Assembly: GCA_026988155.1 (NCBI GenBank)
Contig: JALSLW010000032.1
Location: 1 to 64,000 of the forward strand
Direction of reading: 5' to 3'
Origin: Methylomonas sp.
Lineage (GTDB): Bacteria; Pseudomonadota; Gammaproteobacteria; Methylococcales; Methylomonadaceae
DNA length: 64,000 nt
Both the position numbers and the translations under genes were made by a program. Shown here one piece after another: positions 47,188-56,634 of the stretch (positions within the stretch are counted from its first letter, which is position 1; every line of letters begins with the position of its first letter). The notes beneath the pieces were generated by a model that had not been told where the DNA came from, searched no databases, and worked only from the letters and a program-made list of their open reading frames with translations.

Positions 47188-47220
47188 AGTCAGATTCAGT
47201 TGCACGAGTCTGACTTTTTA
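47188..47220 (+). terminator. Rho-independent terminator after the CBS gene
   Basis: AGTCAGA and TCTGACT form a perfect 7-bp stem around a 14-base loop, followed by a run of five T. It lies 83 bases after the stop. Confidence 0.75.
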
Positions 47221-47362
47221 TGGTTAAAACATTTATTAACTTAACTGCAGCGAACTAAAAAAAGAAGATCCCTTTATATTTTGAAGATGGAAATAAAATC
47301 ACAAAATCCAGCTCAATAATGGATGTTATCTTTTTTGGCCGCTTTACTCACTGACAACGCAT

Positions 47363-48775
47363 ATGAGTGCACAGCAACCTAATTTTTATTGGCATGACTA
47401 TGAAACCTGGGGGTTAAGCCCTTCTCTTGATAGGCCCTCACAGTTTGCAGGTATCCGTACCGATATTGATTTCAATATCATAGGCGAACCTGATATGTTT
47501 TATTGTCAGCTAAGTGATGATTACTTGCCTAACCCTGAACCAGCGATTATTACCGGGATTACTCCTGCTATAACACAGACTGAAGGTATTCCTGAATATG
47601 AGTTTGCCTATAGAATTAATCAGCAGTTCAGTCAACCAAACACTTGTATTGTTGGCTACAATACCATTCGATTTGATGAAGAATTTACCCGGTACTTATT
47701 TTATCGAAATTTTTATGATCCCTATGAATATAGCTGGAAAAATAGCAACTCCCGATGGGATATAATTGATCTGGTTCGGGCTGCATATGCTTTACGCCCA
47801 GAAGGCATTGTCTGGCCAAAAAATGAACAGGGTGCAGTTAGTTTTCGGTTAGAGCTATTGACTGAGGCCAATGGCATTAGCCATGAACAGGCGCATAATG
47901 CCACATCAGATGTCTACGCAACCATTGCAATGGCAAAGCTGATTAAAGAAAAATGTCCCAGGCTGTTTGACTATTACTTTGAACTGCGGAATAAAAATAA
48001 AGTTAAGGCTTTAATTGATGTAGACAAAATGACGCCTTTGGTTCATATCTCAGGCATGTTTGGAACCGCTAGGAGGAATGCAGGGCTGGTTGCTCCAGTT
48101 GCTTGGCACCCAACAAATGCCAATGCTGTTGCTGTGATTGATTTGTCTCAGGATATATCTCCATTAATTGAGTTGTCGGCTGATGAGATAAGAGTTAGGC
48201 TATATACGAAGCATGATGAATTGGGCGATAAACTCCCAATCCCGTTAAAGTTAGTGCATATCAATAAATGTCCATTTTTAGCTATTGAAAAAACCTTATT
48301 CCCTAGCAATGCAGAAAGACTAGGGATTGATAAGGCCTCCTGCCACGCTAACTTAGAAATTTTAAAAAACTATCCTCAGCTGGCTGATGTTGTATCAGAT
48401 GTTTTTGAACAGGAGTGGGCGTTTGACCATCATGATAATGTAGATACTATGCTATACGATGGCTTTTTCTCTGTCAAAGATAAACAGGCATTTGCTAAAA
48501 TTCGAAACTCAGCACCTGAAAATCTGATAAAACTAAAATCAACTTCATCTGATGAACGGTTTAATGATTTGTTTTTTAGATACCGTGCCAGGAATTTTCC
48601 AGCTACATTGAGTAAAGGTGAGCAGGAAAAATGGCTGAAATATAAGCAGTCTGTATTGTCGCCTGATTATTTTTTACTATTAGATTCATTTTCTAAGCAA
48701 TATAAAGAGGATGAAAAAAATATTCAGATAATTAGCAGTTTGCGTAAATATGCAGAAACCGTTGTGCACCTATAA
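47363..48775 (+). CDS. sbcB: Exodeoxyribonuclease I
   Basis: This 470-residue enzyme degrades single-stranded DNA 3' to 5' and acts in mismatch repair and recombination. The DnaQ-like motif FYWHDYETWGLSP carries the first two acidic residues, and GYNTIRFDEEF, HNATSDVYATIAMAK and the SH3-like and C-terminal helical domains follow in order. The length matches E. coli ExoI (475). A YheT-type hydrolase gene begins 11 bases later. Confidence 0.97.
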   Translation: MSAQQPNFYWHDYETWGLSPSLDRPSQFAGIRTDIDFNIIGEPDMFYCQLSDDYLPNPEPAIITGITPAITQTEGIPEYEFAYRINQQFSQPNTCIVGYNTIRFDEEFTRYLFYRNFYDPYEYSWKNSNSRWDIIDLVRAAYALRPEGIVWPKNEQGAVSFRLELLTEANGISHEQAHNATSDVYATIAMAKLIKEKCPRLFDYYFELRNKNKVKALIDVDKMTPLVHISGMFGTARRNAGLVAPVAWHPTNANAVAVIDLSQDISPLIELSADEIRVRLYTKHDELGDKLPIPLKLVHINKCPFLAIEKTLFPSNAERLGIDKASCHANLEILKNYPQLADVVSDVFEQEWAFDHHDNVDTMLYDGFFSVKDKQAFAKIRNSAPENLIKLKSTSSDERFNDLFFRYRARNFPATLSKGEQEKWLKYKQSVLSPDYFLLLDSFSKQYKEDEKNIQIISSLRKYAETVVHL

Positions 48776-48786
48776 ATATTTACACA

Positions 48787-49785
48787 GTGGATATTCATAC
48801 ATCATTTAAGCCTGCCTGGTGGCTAGGGAATGCCCATTTACAAACTATTTACCCCGCATTATTTCGACAAACATCCAGACTCAAAGAAAGCTGGAGAGAA
48901 AGGCTCGTTACACCTGATAATGATTTTATCGATTTGGATTGGTGTGGTAAAGATAGACAGCCTTTGGTTATTCTGCTTCATGGGTTAACTGGGAGTTCTG
49001 AGTCTGGCTATATCAAAGGTTTGCAAAATAAGCTGTTAGAACAGGGATATCGAAGTGTTGTTTTAAATTTTCGCGGATGCAGTGGTGAATCAAATGATTT
49101 GGCACGCTGCTATCATTCCGGTGACACCGAAGATATTGATTTTCTTTATCAGACTTTACGGCAGAGGGAACCCGATACAGCTATTGCAGTGGTTGGCTTT
49201 TCACTAGGGGGTAATGTTCTGTTGAAGTGGTTAGGTGAGAAGGCTGATACTTTAACTTTATTTGCAGCAGTTGCAGTTTCGGTTCCCTTGGTTTTAAGTG
49301 CATGTGCGACAAAATTGGACTCTGGATTTTCTCGTTTCTATAGAGGCAATTTAATTCGGGAGTTAAAAGATTATATGCAGGTTAAAATTAACCATTTGCT
49401 GAGGAATAAACGTATAGAGGAGTTAGAAAAAATTCAGCAGTTAGGTGATTTATCTGGTATCAAATCATTCTGGCAATATGATGATCAAGTTGTTGCTAAG
49501 CTACATGGGTTTGACAGTGCAGAAGATTACTATAAGCGGTCCAGTTCCAGGTATTTTCTTAAGACAATTGCGGTTCCAACACTACTGATTCAGTCAGAAG
49601 ATGATCCCTTTATGACTGATAAAGTTATCCCCGATAAAAAAGAATTGTCGCCACATGTAATTATGGAAATAACTCAAGGGGGAGGCCATGTTGGTTTTGT
49701 TGCTGGAAAAATCCCTTTTCGTCCACGTTATTGGTTAGAACAGCGAATTCCTGAGTTTTTGCAACAGCAATTATCGACACTATAA
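48787..49785 (+). CDS. YheT-family alpha/beta hydrolase
   Basis: This 332-residue protein starts at a GTG and matches the YheT/ABHD1 family. The opening PAWWLGNAHLQTIYPALFR is characteristic, the oxyanion segment is LLHGLTGSSES, the nucleophile Ser lies in VVGFSLGGN, the acid residue probably in SEDDPFM, and the His in GGGHVGFV. Substrate is unknown; esterase or acyl-transfer activity is likely. It lies 11 bases after sbcB. Confidence 0.93.
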   Translation: MDIHTSFKPAWWLGNAHLQTIYPALFRQTSRLKESWRERLVTPDNDFIDLDWCGKDRQPLVILLHGLTGSSESGYIKGLQNKLLEQGYRSVVLNFRGCSGESNDLARCYHSGDTEDIDFLYQTLRQREPDTAIAVVGFSLGGNVLLKWLGEKADTLTLFAAVAVSVPLVLSACATKLDSGFSRFYRGNLIRELKDYMQVKINHLLRNKRIEELEKIQQLGDLSGIKSFWQYDDQVVAKLHGFDSAEDYYKRSSSRYFLKTIAVPTLLIQSEDDPFMTDKVIPDKKELSPHVIMEITQGGGHVGFVAGKIPFRPRYWLEQRIPEFLQQQLSTL

Positions 49786-50179
49786 ATCTGTAATCGGCCT
49801 ATCAATCTAACACTCTCCTTATTCTTGATGATAATAATGAGCATTCGTGTTCATGATAATGTGTGGTTTTGACATAACTAGTGATGCAGTCAAGCTATTT
49901 CTGACTCTTAGAGGTGTTGCTTTAAGGGAGTAGTTGGATGTTGCAAAAGAAGTATCAAATATTTGAACCGTTTTGATATCCCCAGTATTGTTATAGAAAA
50001 TAGGCATGGTTTGATCTGCATTATCAATAAACCTGTGATAAGTGTATGGTCATGTAAAGAATATTGCAACATGCTGGATTATAAGGCAATATCAATTGCT
50101 AAATGTAGGATATAGTTTAGAGATAGCAGATTAGTTTTCTACTATCTCATTTCTATATTTATTTTGGGTAGAGTTAAAA
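49786..50179. other. Intergenic region between convergent hydrolase and rne genes
   Basis: A minus-strand open frame of about 78 codons (49819 to about 50055) reads as plausible protein but has no ribosome site and no known match, so I do not call it. A 7-bp hairpin (GAGATAG/CTATCTC, 50120-50148) lies just past the rne stop and may help end that transcript. Confidence 0.4.
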
Positions 50180-52387
50180 CTAAGAGTCTGAATTGTCGGA
50201 GGCTTTTACTGGACTTTGCGGCTCACTTTTTTCGGGAGACTTTTTTTCAATAGGTGTTTCTTCCTTTTTATTTTGGCTGCTTCTTTCTGCAAATTTTTTT
50301 GCATAAGAACGAGACTTTTCAGCACTTTTAGAGTTTTCTACCTGTGTTTCCGGTGACTGTGGGTTTTCTGTAGCTATAGGGGCCTTGTTTTGTTCTGGTT
50401 TTTTGTAGTTTGGGTTCCGGGGGCGCCTTCTACTGTTTGGATTGCGTCTGGCATTTTGTTTTTTATTTTGCTCGGGTGATGTTGTGTTACCTTCAGATGT
50501 TTGAGCTGTTGAGTTGCCTGGGTTGTTGTCCTGATTTTTTTCAGGAGCTGTATTCTTTTTAGGCTGTCTATTATTGCTGTTTCTTCGTGGGTTGCGGTTT
50601 TGGCTGTTTCTATTTTTGTGGTTTCGGTTGGGTCGTGGCTTTTCTTCAGAGTCACTGTTTTTCTCTGCTTTAGCTTGTTTTGTCACATTTTTTGCGGGTT
50701 TCTCGTCGGAACTACCTACAAGCTTCTGCCAGAAGCGCTGAATTAAACTGTCTGAAGTTTTTGAATTGCGTACTGGTGCAGGTGCATCGGGAAGGAATTC
50801 TTTAATAGCCGGTTTTTCAAGAGTATGTGTTGCTTTTTGTGCAAACTCAGGAACTGCGATAGATTCTGCCTTTATTTGCAGATGGCTAGGTTTCTCTTCC
50901 TCGCCTTCTACAGATTTTATCCGTTCAATGTCATACGCAGGTGTTTCAAGGTGTTTGCTAGGCAGTATAACGACAGCTATCTTATGCAAGGTTTCTAATT
51001 CCTGCAGTACGGCTCTTTTTTCATTTAAAAGAAAAGTTGCGCATTCTATGGGAAGATGGGCCACAACCTTTTCTGTTCCTTTTTTCATTGCTTCTTCCTG
51101 AACAATGCGCAATACAGAAAGAGCAACAGATTCAACATTGCGAATGGACCCCTGGCCTTTACAACGGGGGCATGTAAGCTGTGTCGAATCGCCTAAAGAG
51201 GGACGTAATCGTTGTCTGGACATTTCCAGCAAGCCGAAACGAGAAATACGACTTGTCTGGATGCGTGCACGGTCAATTTTCATTGCGTCACGCAATTGGT
51301 TTTCAACCGCCTTTTGATTTCTATTGGCCATCATATCAATAAAATCAATGACAAATAGCCCGCCTAAATCTCTTAAGCGAAACTGACGGGCAATTTCATC
51401 GGCCGCTTCAAGGTTTGTATTTAATGCTGTTTCTTCAATGTCACTGCCTTTGGTGGCGCGGGCAGAGTTGATGTCGATTGAAGTTAGCGCTTCGGTATAG
51501 TCAATAACGATAGAGCCGCCAGAAGGCAAAGAAACTTCACGATTGTATGCTGACTCTATTTGGCTCTCAATTTGATAGCGACTGAACAGAGGTACACTGT
51601 CCTGATACAGTTTAGCTTTTTGCAAAAAGTGTGGCATCACTTGTTTTAAGAAGTTTTGCACCAATTTGAATGAGGATTCTTTATCGATTAGAATTTCATC
51701 TATATCGCTTCTTAGATGATCACGCAAAGTTCTAATGATGACATTGCTTTCCTGAAAAATAAGAAAAGGAGCCTGCTGCTCTGAACTTGAACGATCTACA
51801 GCTTCCCATAACTGTAAAAGATAGTTTAAGTCCCATTGCAATTCTTCAGTGCTTTTGCCACAGCCTGCGGTACGAACAATCATCCCCATATCTTCTGGGA
51901 TTTCCAGACCGGATATTGCTTCCCGTAAATCATTGCGAGTTTCACCTTCAATGCGTCTGGATATGCCACCTGCTTTAGGGTTGTTAGGCATGAGCACTAA
52001 ATAAGTGCCTGCAAGACTAATATAGGTTGTTAATGCCGCGCCTTTATTGCCACGTTCTTCTTTTTCAATTTGAACAATAACTTCCTGGCCTTCTTTGACT
52101 AGGTCTTTAATGCCAGGGCGACCTTCAGTTTTTTTATCAGGTGATTTTTTATTACGGTATTGGTCTGAAATTTCCTTAAATGGAAGGAAGCCATGCTTTT
52201 CAGCGCCGTAATTTACAAAGGCAGCTTCAAGGCTAGGTTCGACACGGGTAATAATGCCCTTGTAGATATTTGCTTTTTTCTGTTCATTTGAAGGGAGTTC
52301 TATGTCAAAATCATAAAGTTTTTGACCGTCTACCAAAGCAACACGCAACTCTTCAGGTTGGGTGGCATTGATAAGCATTCTTTTCAT
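50180..52387 (-). CDS. rne: Ribonuclease E
   Basis: This 735-residue protein is RNase E, the endonuclease that starts mRNA decay and processes rRNA and tRNA. The catalytic half is complete: N-terminal [21 protein letters not shown], the S1 domain ([21 protein letters not shown]), the DNase-I-like metal site with Asp in [13 protein letters not shown] and VIDFIDM, and the zinc-link CPRCKGQG. The C-terminal part (about 520-735) is disordered and rich in Asn, Arg, Lys, Pro and Gln, as a degradosome scaffold, but shorter than in E. coli (1061 residues). An AAGGAAA ribosome site precedes the ATG. rluC is divergent, the usual gammaproteobacterial arrangement. Confidence 0.97.
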   Translation of the reverse strand: MKRMLINATQPEELRVALVDGQKLYDFDIELPSNEQKKANIYKGIITRVEPSLEAAFVNYGAEKHGFLPFKEISDQYRNKKSPDKKTEGRPGIKDLVKEGQEVIVQIEKEERGNKGAALTTYISLAGTYLVLMPNNPKAGGISRRIEGETRNDLREAISGLEIPEDMGMIVRTAGCGKSTEELQWDLNYLLQLWEAVDRSSSEQQAPFLIFQESNVIIRTLRDHLRSDIDEILIDKESSFKLVQNFLKQVMPHFLQKAKLYQDSVPLFSRYQIESQIESAYNREVSLPSGGSIVIDYTEALTSIDINSARATKGSDIEETALNTNLEAADEIARQFRLRDLGGLFVIDFIDMMANRNQKAVENQLRDAMKIDRARIQTSRISRFGLLEMSRQRLRPSLGDSTQLTCPRCKGQGSIRNVESVALSVLRIVQEEAMKKGTEKVVAHLPIECATFLLNEKRAVLQELETLHKIAVVILPSKHLETPAYDIERIKSVEGEEEKPSHLQIKAESIAVPEFAQKATHTLEKPAIKEFLPDAPAPVRNSKTSDSLIQRFWQKLVGSSDEKPAKNVTKQAKAEKNSDSEEKPRPNRNHKNRNSQNRNPRRNSNNRQPKKNTAPEKNQDNNPGNSTAQTSEGNTTSPEQNKKQNARRNPNSRRRPRNPNYKKPEQNKAPIATENPQSPETQVENSKSAEKSRSYAKKFAERSSQNKKEETPIEKKSPEKSEPQSPVKASDNSDS

Positions 52388-52990
52388 TGTGTTTTCCTTG
52401 TAGTTTCTTGCTCCCTATCAGATTTTACTTAGGAATTATTATTCCTGAACAGATTCTTGTTTATGGGTGAATATATTTTATATATGCACTAAATATATAA
52501 GTCTTTCAACTTCTTGCCAGAAGTGAACATTCTTTGGGTATGCTCTATCATAGTTGTATACTGAAGGAATATATTGACTGATTGCTATTATGTTTGTTTG
52601 ATTTTGTTATTGAAACTACAGCGTAGTTTGCTAAATAATGCGTTCAATGTTTTCTAAAATCAGTTTTTTAATAGCAATCCATCAAAGTAAAATTCTTGGT
52701 ATAACTTGGCGAAATAAGTTCTGTTGCTATAGCTGGGTATTGATAAACTCCCCACTACTAAAGGCGGAGTTTGTTTCCTGCTATAAGTATTTTGTTCTGT
52801 AGGAACAAGCACCGTTCATCATGGGTTGAACGATAAAACCCGAAATTCTGTATAGTTTGCAAAACAATTATATGGTTTTGCTGGCTTTTGCTTCGATTAT
52901 CTATAGATAAACTTCCCTAATATAACAACCTTTACTGGCGCTGGCAATTTAAACAGTTAATAAATTTCATATGCTGGTATTATTAGCACT
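52388..52990. other. Long divergent region between rne and rluC
   Basis: These 603 bases hold no gene. In E. coli the rne leader is long and self-regulates by RNase E cleavage, and the same may hold here. At 52748-52776 a stem of AAACTCC and GGAGTTT encloses CCACTACTAAAGGC; a GTTCA/TGAAC-type hairpin and a GGGTT/AACCC pair lie near 52810-52845. These could be leader structures or remnants of a small element; I could not decide. Confidence 0.45.
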
Positions 52991-53950
52991 ATGAATACAG
53001 CGCAAAATAGTGATAAACCCAAAGTTAAATTGATTGAGATTTCTGAGGAAAATAGTGGCCAAAGGCTAGATAATTTTTTAATTACCCAGTTGAAAGGCGT
53101 GCCTAAAACCCGCATCTATAGAATAATTAGGAAAGGTGAGGTAAGGGTTAATAAAGGACGGATAGATAATAGGTATCGATTAAAAGAAGGCGATGTGGTT
53201 CGCATTCCGCCTGTGAGGGTCGCAATTCGAAATGATGATATTGTTTTGCAGCCTACTTTGAAATACAGCCTTGAGAACGGGATCATATATGAAGATGATG
53301 TGCTGGTTGTGTTAAATAAACCCTCAGGTTTTGCTGTGCATGGAGGTAGTGGCATTAGTTCGGGGGTGATTGAAGGGTTGCGGGCAATCAGGCCAGAGGC
53401 TAGGTTTTTGGAATTGGCACACCGGATTGACAAAGCAACTTCGGGATGCCTGCTGGTAGCGAAAAAACGCTCTGCCTTGAAAATATTGCATGATCTTTTT
53501 AGAGATAACAGAGTAAAAAAAACATATATCGCATTGCTGGCCGGACAATGGGAAAAGAAGAAAATGCTTGTCACCGCACCATTATTAAGAAGTACAGGAA
53601 AGGGCGGAGAGCGAATGGTTAAAGTAAACCAGATGGGGAAATTTGCTGAAACCAGTTTTAGACGAATTCAGCAGTATAAAGGTATGACTTTAGTAGAAGC
53701 TTCGCCAAAAACAGGACGAACGCATCAGATTAGGGTGCATGCAGCATGGCTAGGTCATCCCATAGTGGGTGATGAACGTTATGGTGTGGCTGAAACAAAT
53801 ATAGAATTAAAAGGGAAGGGGTTTAAGCGGTTGTTTCTTCACGCCGAACAGCTTAAGTTTGCTCATCCAGTGACTAATGAAATGATGAATTTTAAGGCGC
53901 CTTTACCAGAAGAATTGCAATCTTTATTAAAAAAAACAGGCTATATTTAA
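52991..53950 (+). CDS. rluC: 23S rRNA pseudouridine synthase RluC
   Basis: This 319-residue protein makes pseudouridines 955, 2504 and 2580 of 23S rRNA in E. coli numbering. It has an N-terminal S4 domain (QRLDNFLITQL; RIIRKGEVRVNKGR) and the RluA-type catalytic domain with the Asp in HRIDKATSG and the block GRTHQIRVH. Its place opposite rne is conserved in gammaproteobacteria. The HAD gene follows within 4 bases. Confidence 0.95.
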   Translation: MNTAQNSDKPKVKLIEISEENSGQRLDNFLITQLKGVPKTRIYRIIRKGEVRVNKGRIDNRYRLKEGDVVRIPPVRVAIRNDDIVLQPTLKYSLENGIIYEDDVLVVLNKPSGFAVHGGSGISSGVIEGLRAIRPEARFLELAHRIDKATSGCLLVAKKRSALKILHDLFRDNRVKKTYIALLAGQWEKKKMLVTAPLLRSTGKGGERMVKVNQMGKFAETSFRRIQQYKGMTLVEASPKTGRTHQIRVHAAWLGHPIVGDERYGVAETNIELKGKGFKRLFLHAEQLKFAHPVTNEMMNFKAPLPEELQSLLKKTGYI

Positions 53951-53953
53951 TTG

Positions 53954-54601
53954 ATGAAAAATAAATTTGACTTGATTGTTTTTGACTGGGATGGAACCTT
54001 AGTGGATTCGGTGGACTGGATTGTTCATTGTATGCTCAGTGCGGCAGAAGAACAGGGATGTGCTATACCTAAAGAGCGGAATGTTAGGGATATTGTAGGC
54101 TTGAGCATACATAAAGCACTGGATAAACTGTTTCCAGACCTTGATAAGCCAGCTAGGAAGCAGTTGATAAATAGTTACAGCAGCGCTTTTTTCTCAAAAC
54201 AGATTACAGAAAATGATCTATTTGCGGGCGTAAATGATATGTTGCAGCAGCTTAAGCATAATGGGTATCAGTTGGCTGTTGCCACCGGGAAAAGTCGGCA
54301 TGGATTGGATAAGGCTATGTTGGGTACGGGGTTGGGTGATTTTTTCAATATAACAAGGTGTGCCGATGAAACGGCTTCAAAACCCAACCCAGATATGTTG
54401 GATGAAATTATTAAAGAGATAAATGTAAGTAGAGAAAGGGTTGTTATGGTTGGTGATTCGACCCATGATTTGCAAATGGCAATCAATGCAGGGGTTTCTT
54501 CTATTGCCGTGCAATGTGGGGCGAATTCTTACGATCAGTTGCAAAAATATGATCCTTTAATAAATTTGGGCAAAACAGCAGAATTATCAGAAATTTTATA
54601 A
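53954..54601 (+). CDS. HAD-superfamily phosphatase (phosphoglycolate phosphatase-like)
   Basis: This 215-residue protein has the HAD motifs FDWDGTLVDS (nucleophile and acid Asp), VATGKSR (motif II), KPNPDM (Lys) and VMVGDSTHDLQMA (motif IV), with a C1-type helical cap. The substrate is unknown; homologues beside rluC in other gammaproteobacteria are annotated only as HAD-IA hydrolases. The ATG at 53954 is preferred to the TTG one codon before. It sits between rluC and the S49 protease in what looks like one operon. Confidence 0.9.
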   Translation: MKNKFDLIVFDWDGTLVDSVDWIVHCMLSAAEEQGCAIPKERNVRDIVGLSIHKALDKLFPDLDKPARKQLINSYSSAFFSKQITENDLFAGVNDMLQQLKHNGYQLAVATGKSRHGLDKAMLGTGLGDFFNITRCADETASKPNPDMLDEIIKEINVSRERVVMVGDSTHDLQMAINAGVSSIAVQCGANSYDQLQKYDPLINLGKTAELSEIL

Positions 54602-54612
54602 CAGGTTAAACG

Positions 54613-55596
54613 ATGGAAAATAAGTTAGGCGGTGGTATGGAAAGTAATAATATGAATGGAAACAGTCAAGAGTGGGAAAGAGAGGTGCTTGAAAAGTTAG
54701 CTTTAGCCGCGGTTACAGAGCAGCGCAGGGCTAGGCGGTGGAACGTTTTTTTTAAAATACTGATGTTTACGTATTTAATTGTTGTCGGTGTGATGGCTTT
54801 TTATCCCAAGTTTGAAAAAACCATGGGTAGCAGTGACGAAGAGCACGCCGCCATAGTGGATGTGCTGGGGGTTATTGCTGAAAATGAAGCTGCAAATGCT
54901 GATAGTATCATTGAGGGTTTGAGAGCTGCTGCAAAAGATAAAAAAACTAAAGGCATAGTGTTAAATATTAATTCGCCGGGAGGCAGTCCAGTACAATCAG
55001 CTTATGTTTTTGAAGAAATAAAGCGATTAAAGGAAAAGCACCCTGATATGCCTATTTACGCGGTAGTGAGCGATATTTGTGCTTCTGGCGGATACTTTAT
55101 AGCCTCTGCGGCTGATAAGATCTATGTTAACCGGTCAAGTATGATTGGCTCTATTGGTGTGGTTATGAACGGTTTTGGTTTTGTTAATACTATGAAAAAA
55201 CTGGGTGTTGACCGTCGATTGTTGATTGCCGGTGAACATAAAGCTTTGATGGATCCATTTTCACCTATGAATGCTGTAGAAACTCAGCATATGCAAACTT
55301 TACTGGATAACGTGCATCAGCAGTTTATTGCGGCGGTAAAGCTGGGGCGAGGTGATAGGCTGATTGAAACTGAAGGCATGTTTTCGGGGTTGATATGGAC
55401 GGGCGAGCAGGGTGTAAAACTGGGTTTGGCTGATGATTTTGGCAGTGTTGATTCTGTAGCAAGAGATATAATCGGAGTTGAAAAGAAACTGAACTTTACT
55501 CCGCAGGAATTGTTGCTAGATAAGGTTTTTGGAAAACTGGGTGCCTCGTTTGGCCATGCTTTAGGAAGTGCTGTTACCGGCATGTCAATGCGATGA
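54613..55596 (+). CDS. S49 signal-peptide peptidase-like protease
   Basis: This 327-residue protein has one membrane helix (about 48-64) and an SppA-type Ser-Lys protease domain. INSPGGSPV marks the oxyanion strand, the nucleophile Ser lies in CASGGYFIAS, and the general-base Lys probably in AGEHKALMDPFSP. It is the short form, with one catalytic domain, as in SohB or SppA36. It probably cuts signal peptides or membrane peptides from the periplasmic face. The start has little ribosome site; a second Met (MESNNMNG) follows 9 codons later and could be the true start. Confidence 0.93.
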   Translation: MENKLGGGMESNNMNGNSQEWEREVLEKLALAAVTEQRRARRWNVFFKILMFTYLIVVGVMAFYPKFEKTMGSSDEEHAAIVDVLGVIAENEAANADSIIEGLRAAAKDKKTKGIVLNINSPGGSPVQSAYVFEEIKRLKEKHPDMPIYAVVSDICASGGYFIASAADKIYVNRSSMIGSIGVVMNGFGFVNTMKKLGVDRRLLIAGEHKALMDPFSPMNAVETQHMQTLLDNVHQQFIAAVKLGRGDRLIETEGMFSGLIWTGEQGVKLGLADDFGSVDSVARDIIGVEKKLNFTPQELLLDKVFGKLGASFGHALGSAVTGMSMR

Positions 55597-55683
55597 GCAA
55601 AACAAATGATTCAGTCAGGATTCATGCAGGCTAAGTATTATGAATATAGCCATATCCGTTAATTAAATTTTTTTGGATTCATT

Positions 55684-55941
55684 ATGCAAGCTGTCGTTAA
55701 AATTGTAATATTGACTTTTTTTTTAAGTCAGCCTGTTTATGCCGGAAAAGAGATTGTACTGTCTGCATTAACGCTGGATCAGGCAACAAAAAAAGTCATA
55801 GAGCAGAATAGGAGCAAGGTGCTGAGTGCAGTAACAGAGACGGTTAATGGAAAAAAAGTGCATATTATTAAAATATTAACCTCAGATGGGCGTGTTCAAT
55901 ACCTTAAAGTGGATATAGATACGGGAAAGGTTACTAAATAA
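55684..55941 (+). CDS. Periplasmic PepSY-domain protein
   Basis: This 85-residue protein has a signal peptide (IVILTFFLSQPVYA) and a single PepSY domain (LTLDQATKKVIEQN to YLKVDIDTGKV). PepSY domains bind and inhibit proteases or act in sensing at the envelope. An OmpR-type regulator and a kinase gene follow with gaps of 9 and 6 bases, so this is a PepSY-regulator-kinase operon in which the protein may modulate the kinase. Confidence 0.88.
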   Translation: MQAVVKIVILTFFLSQPVYAGKEIVLSALTLDQATKKVIEQNRSKVLSAVTETVNGKKVHIIKILTSDGRVQYLKVDIDTGKVTK

Positions 55942-55950
55942 GGGTGACAT

Positions 55951-56628
55951 ATGCGTATTTTGATAGTCGAAGATGAGCTAGTTTTGAGTCAGCAGATTGA
56001 AGCTTTTTTTTCAGATAAAGGCTTTGCTGTCGATACTGCCCAGACAGGTAGTAACGGTTACTACTTAGCAAAAGAATTTCCTGTTGATGTTGCTATCATC
56101 GATATAGGCTTGCCTGACTTTTCGGGAATAGAACTTATTTCACGGTTAAGAAAAGATAGCGTTAACCTCCCTGTTTTGCTTTTAACGGCAAGAAGCCGAT
56201 GGCAAGATAAGGTGGAAGGTTTGGAGGCAGGTGCTGATGACTATCTGATTAAACCCTTTCATTACGAGGAACTTTTAGCAAGAGTTAATGCTCTGCTTAG
56301 GCGATCACAAGGCAAAGCGCATCCAGTTTTGACTTATGCCAGCATTAAGCTGGATAGTTTGTCTCAAATTGTTACGGTTGATGATGAAAAGGTCGAGTTA
56401 ACAGCTTTTGAATACAAGGTCTTGGAATATTTGCTGTTTCGTAAGGGTGAGGTGGTAACAAAGGCTGTATTGACAGAACATATCTATGATGAAGATTTTG
56501 ACAGGGACAGTAACGTCATAGAAGTTTTTATTGGCAGGCTCCGTAAAAAAATTGATCCGCTAGGACTTGTAAAACCAATTGAAACATTGCGGGGCAGAGG
56601 GTATAGAATTCCGGTTGATATTGAATAG
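55951..56628 (+). CDS. OmpR-family response regulator
   Basis: This 225-residue regulator has a receiver domain (acidic pair in VEDE, phosphorylated Asp51 in AIIDIGLPD, Lys in LIKPF) and a C-terminal winged helix (VELTAFEYKVLEYLL; NVIEVFIGRLRKKI; ETLRGRGYRI). It would bind DNA when phosphorylated by the kinase encoded next. The sequence is closest in feel to the PhoP/QseB group. Confidence 0.96.
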   Translation: MRILIVEDELVLSQQIEAFFSDKGFAVDTAQTGSNGYYLAKEFPVDVAIIDIGLPDFSGIELISRLRKDSVNLPVLLLTARSRWQDKVEGLEAGADDYLIKPFHYEELLARVNALLRRSQGKAHPVLTYASIKLDSLSQIVTVDDEKVELTAFEYKVLEYLLFRKGEVVTKAVLTEHIYDEDFDRDSNVIEVFIGRLRKKIDPLGLVKPIETLRGRGYRIPVDIE

Positions 56629-56634
56629 CAAACA

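Noticed and set aside
49819-50007. Possible 62-residue minus-strand protein
   Set aside because: No ribosome site and no recognisable family; the open frame extends upstream of the Met without a better start. It may be a relic, so it is only mentioned in the gap description.
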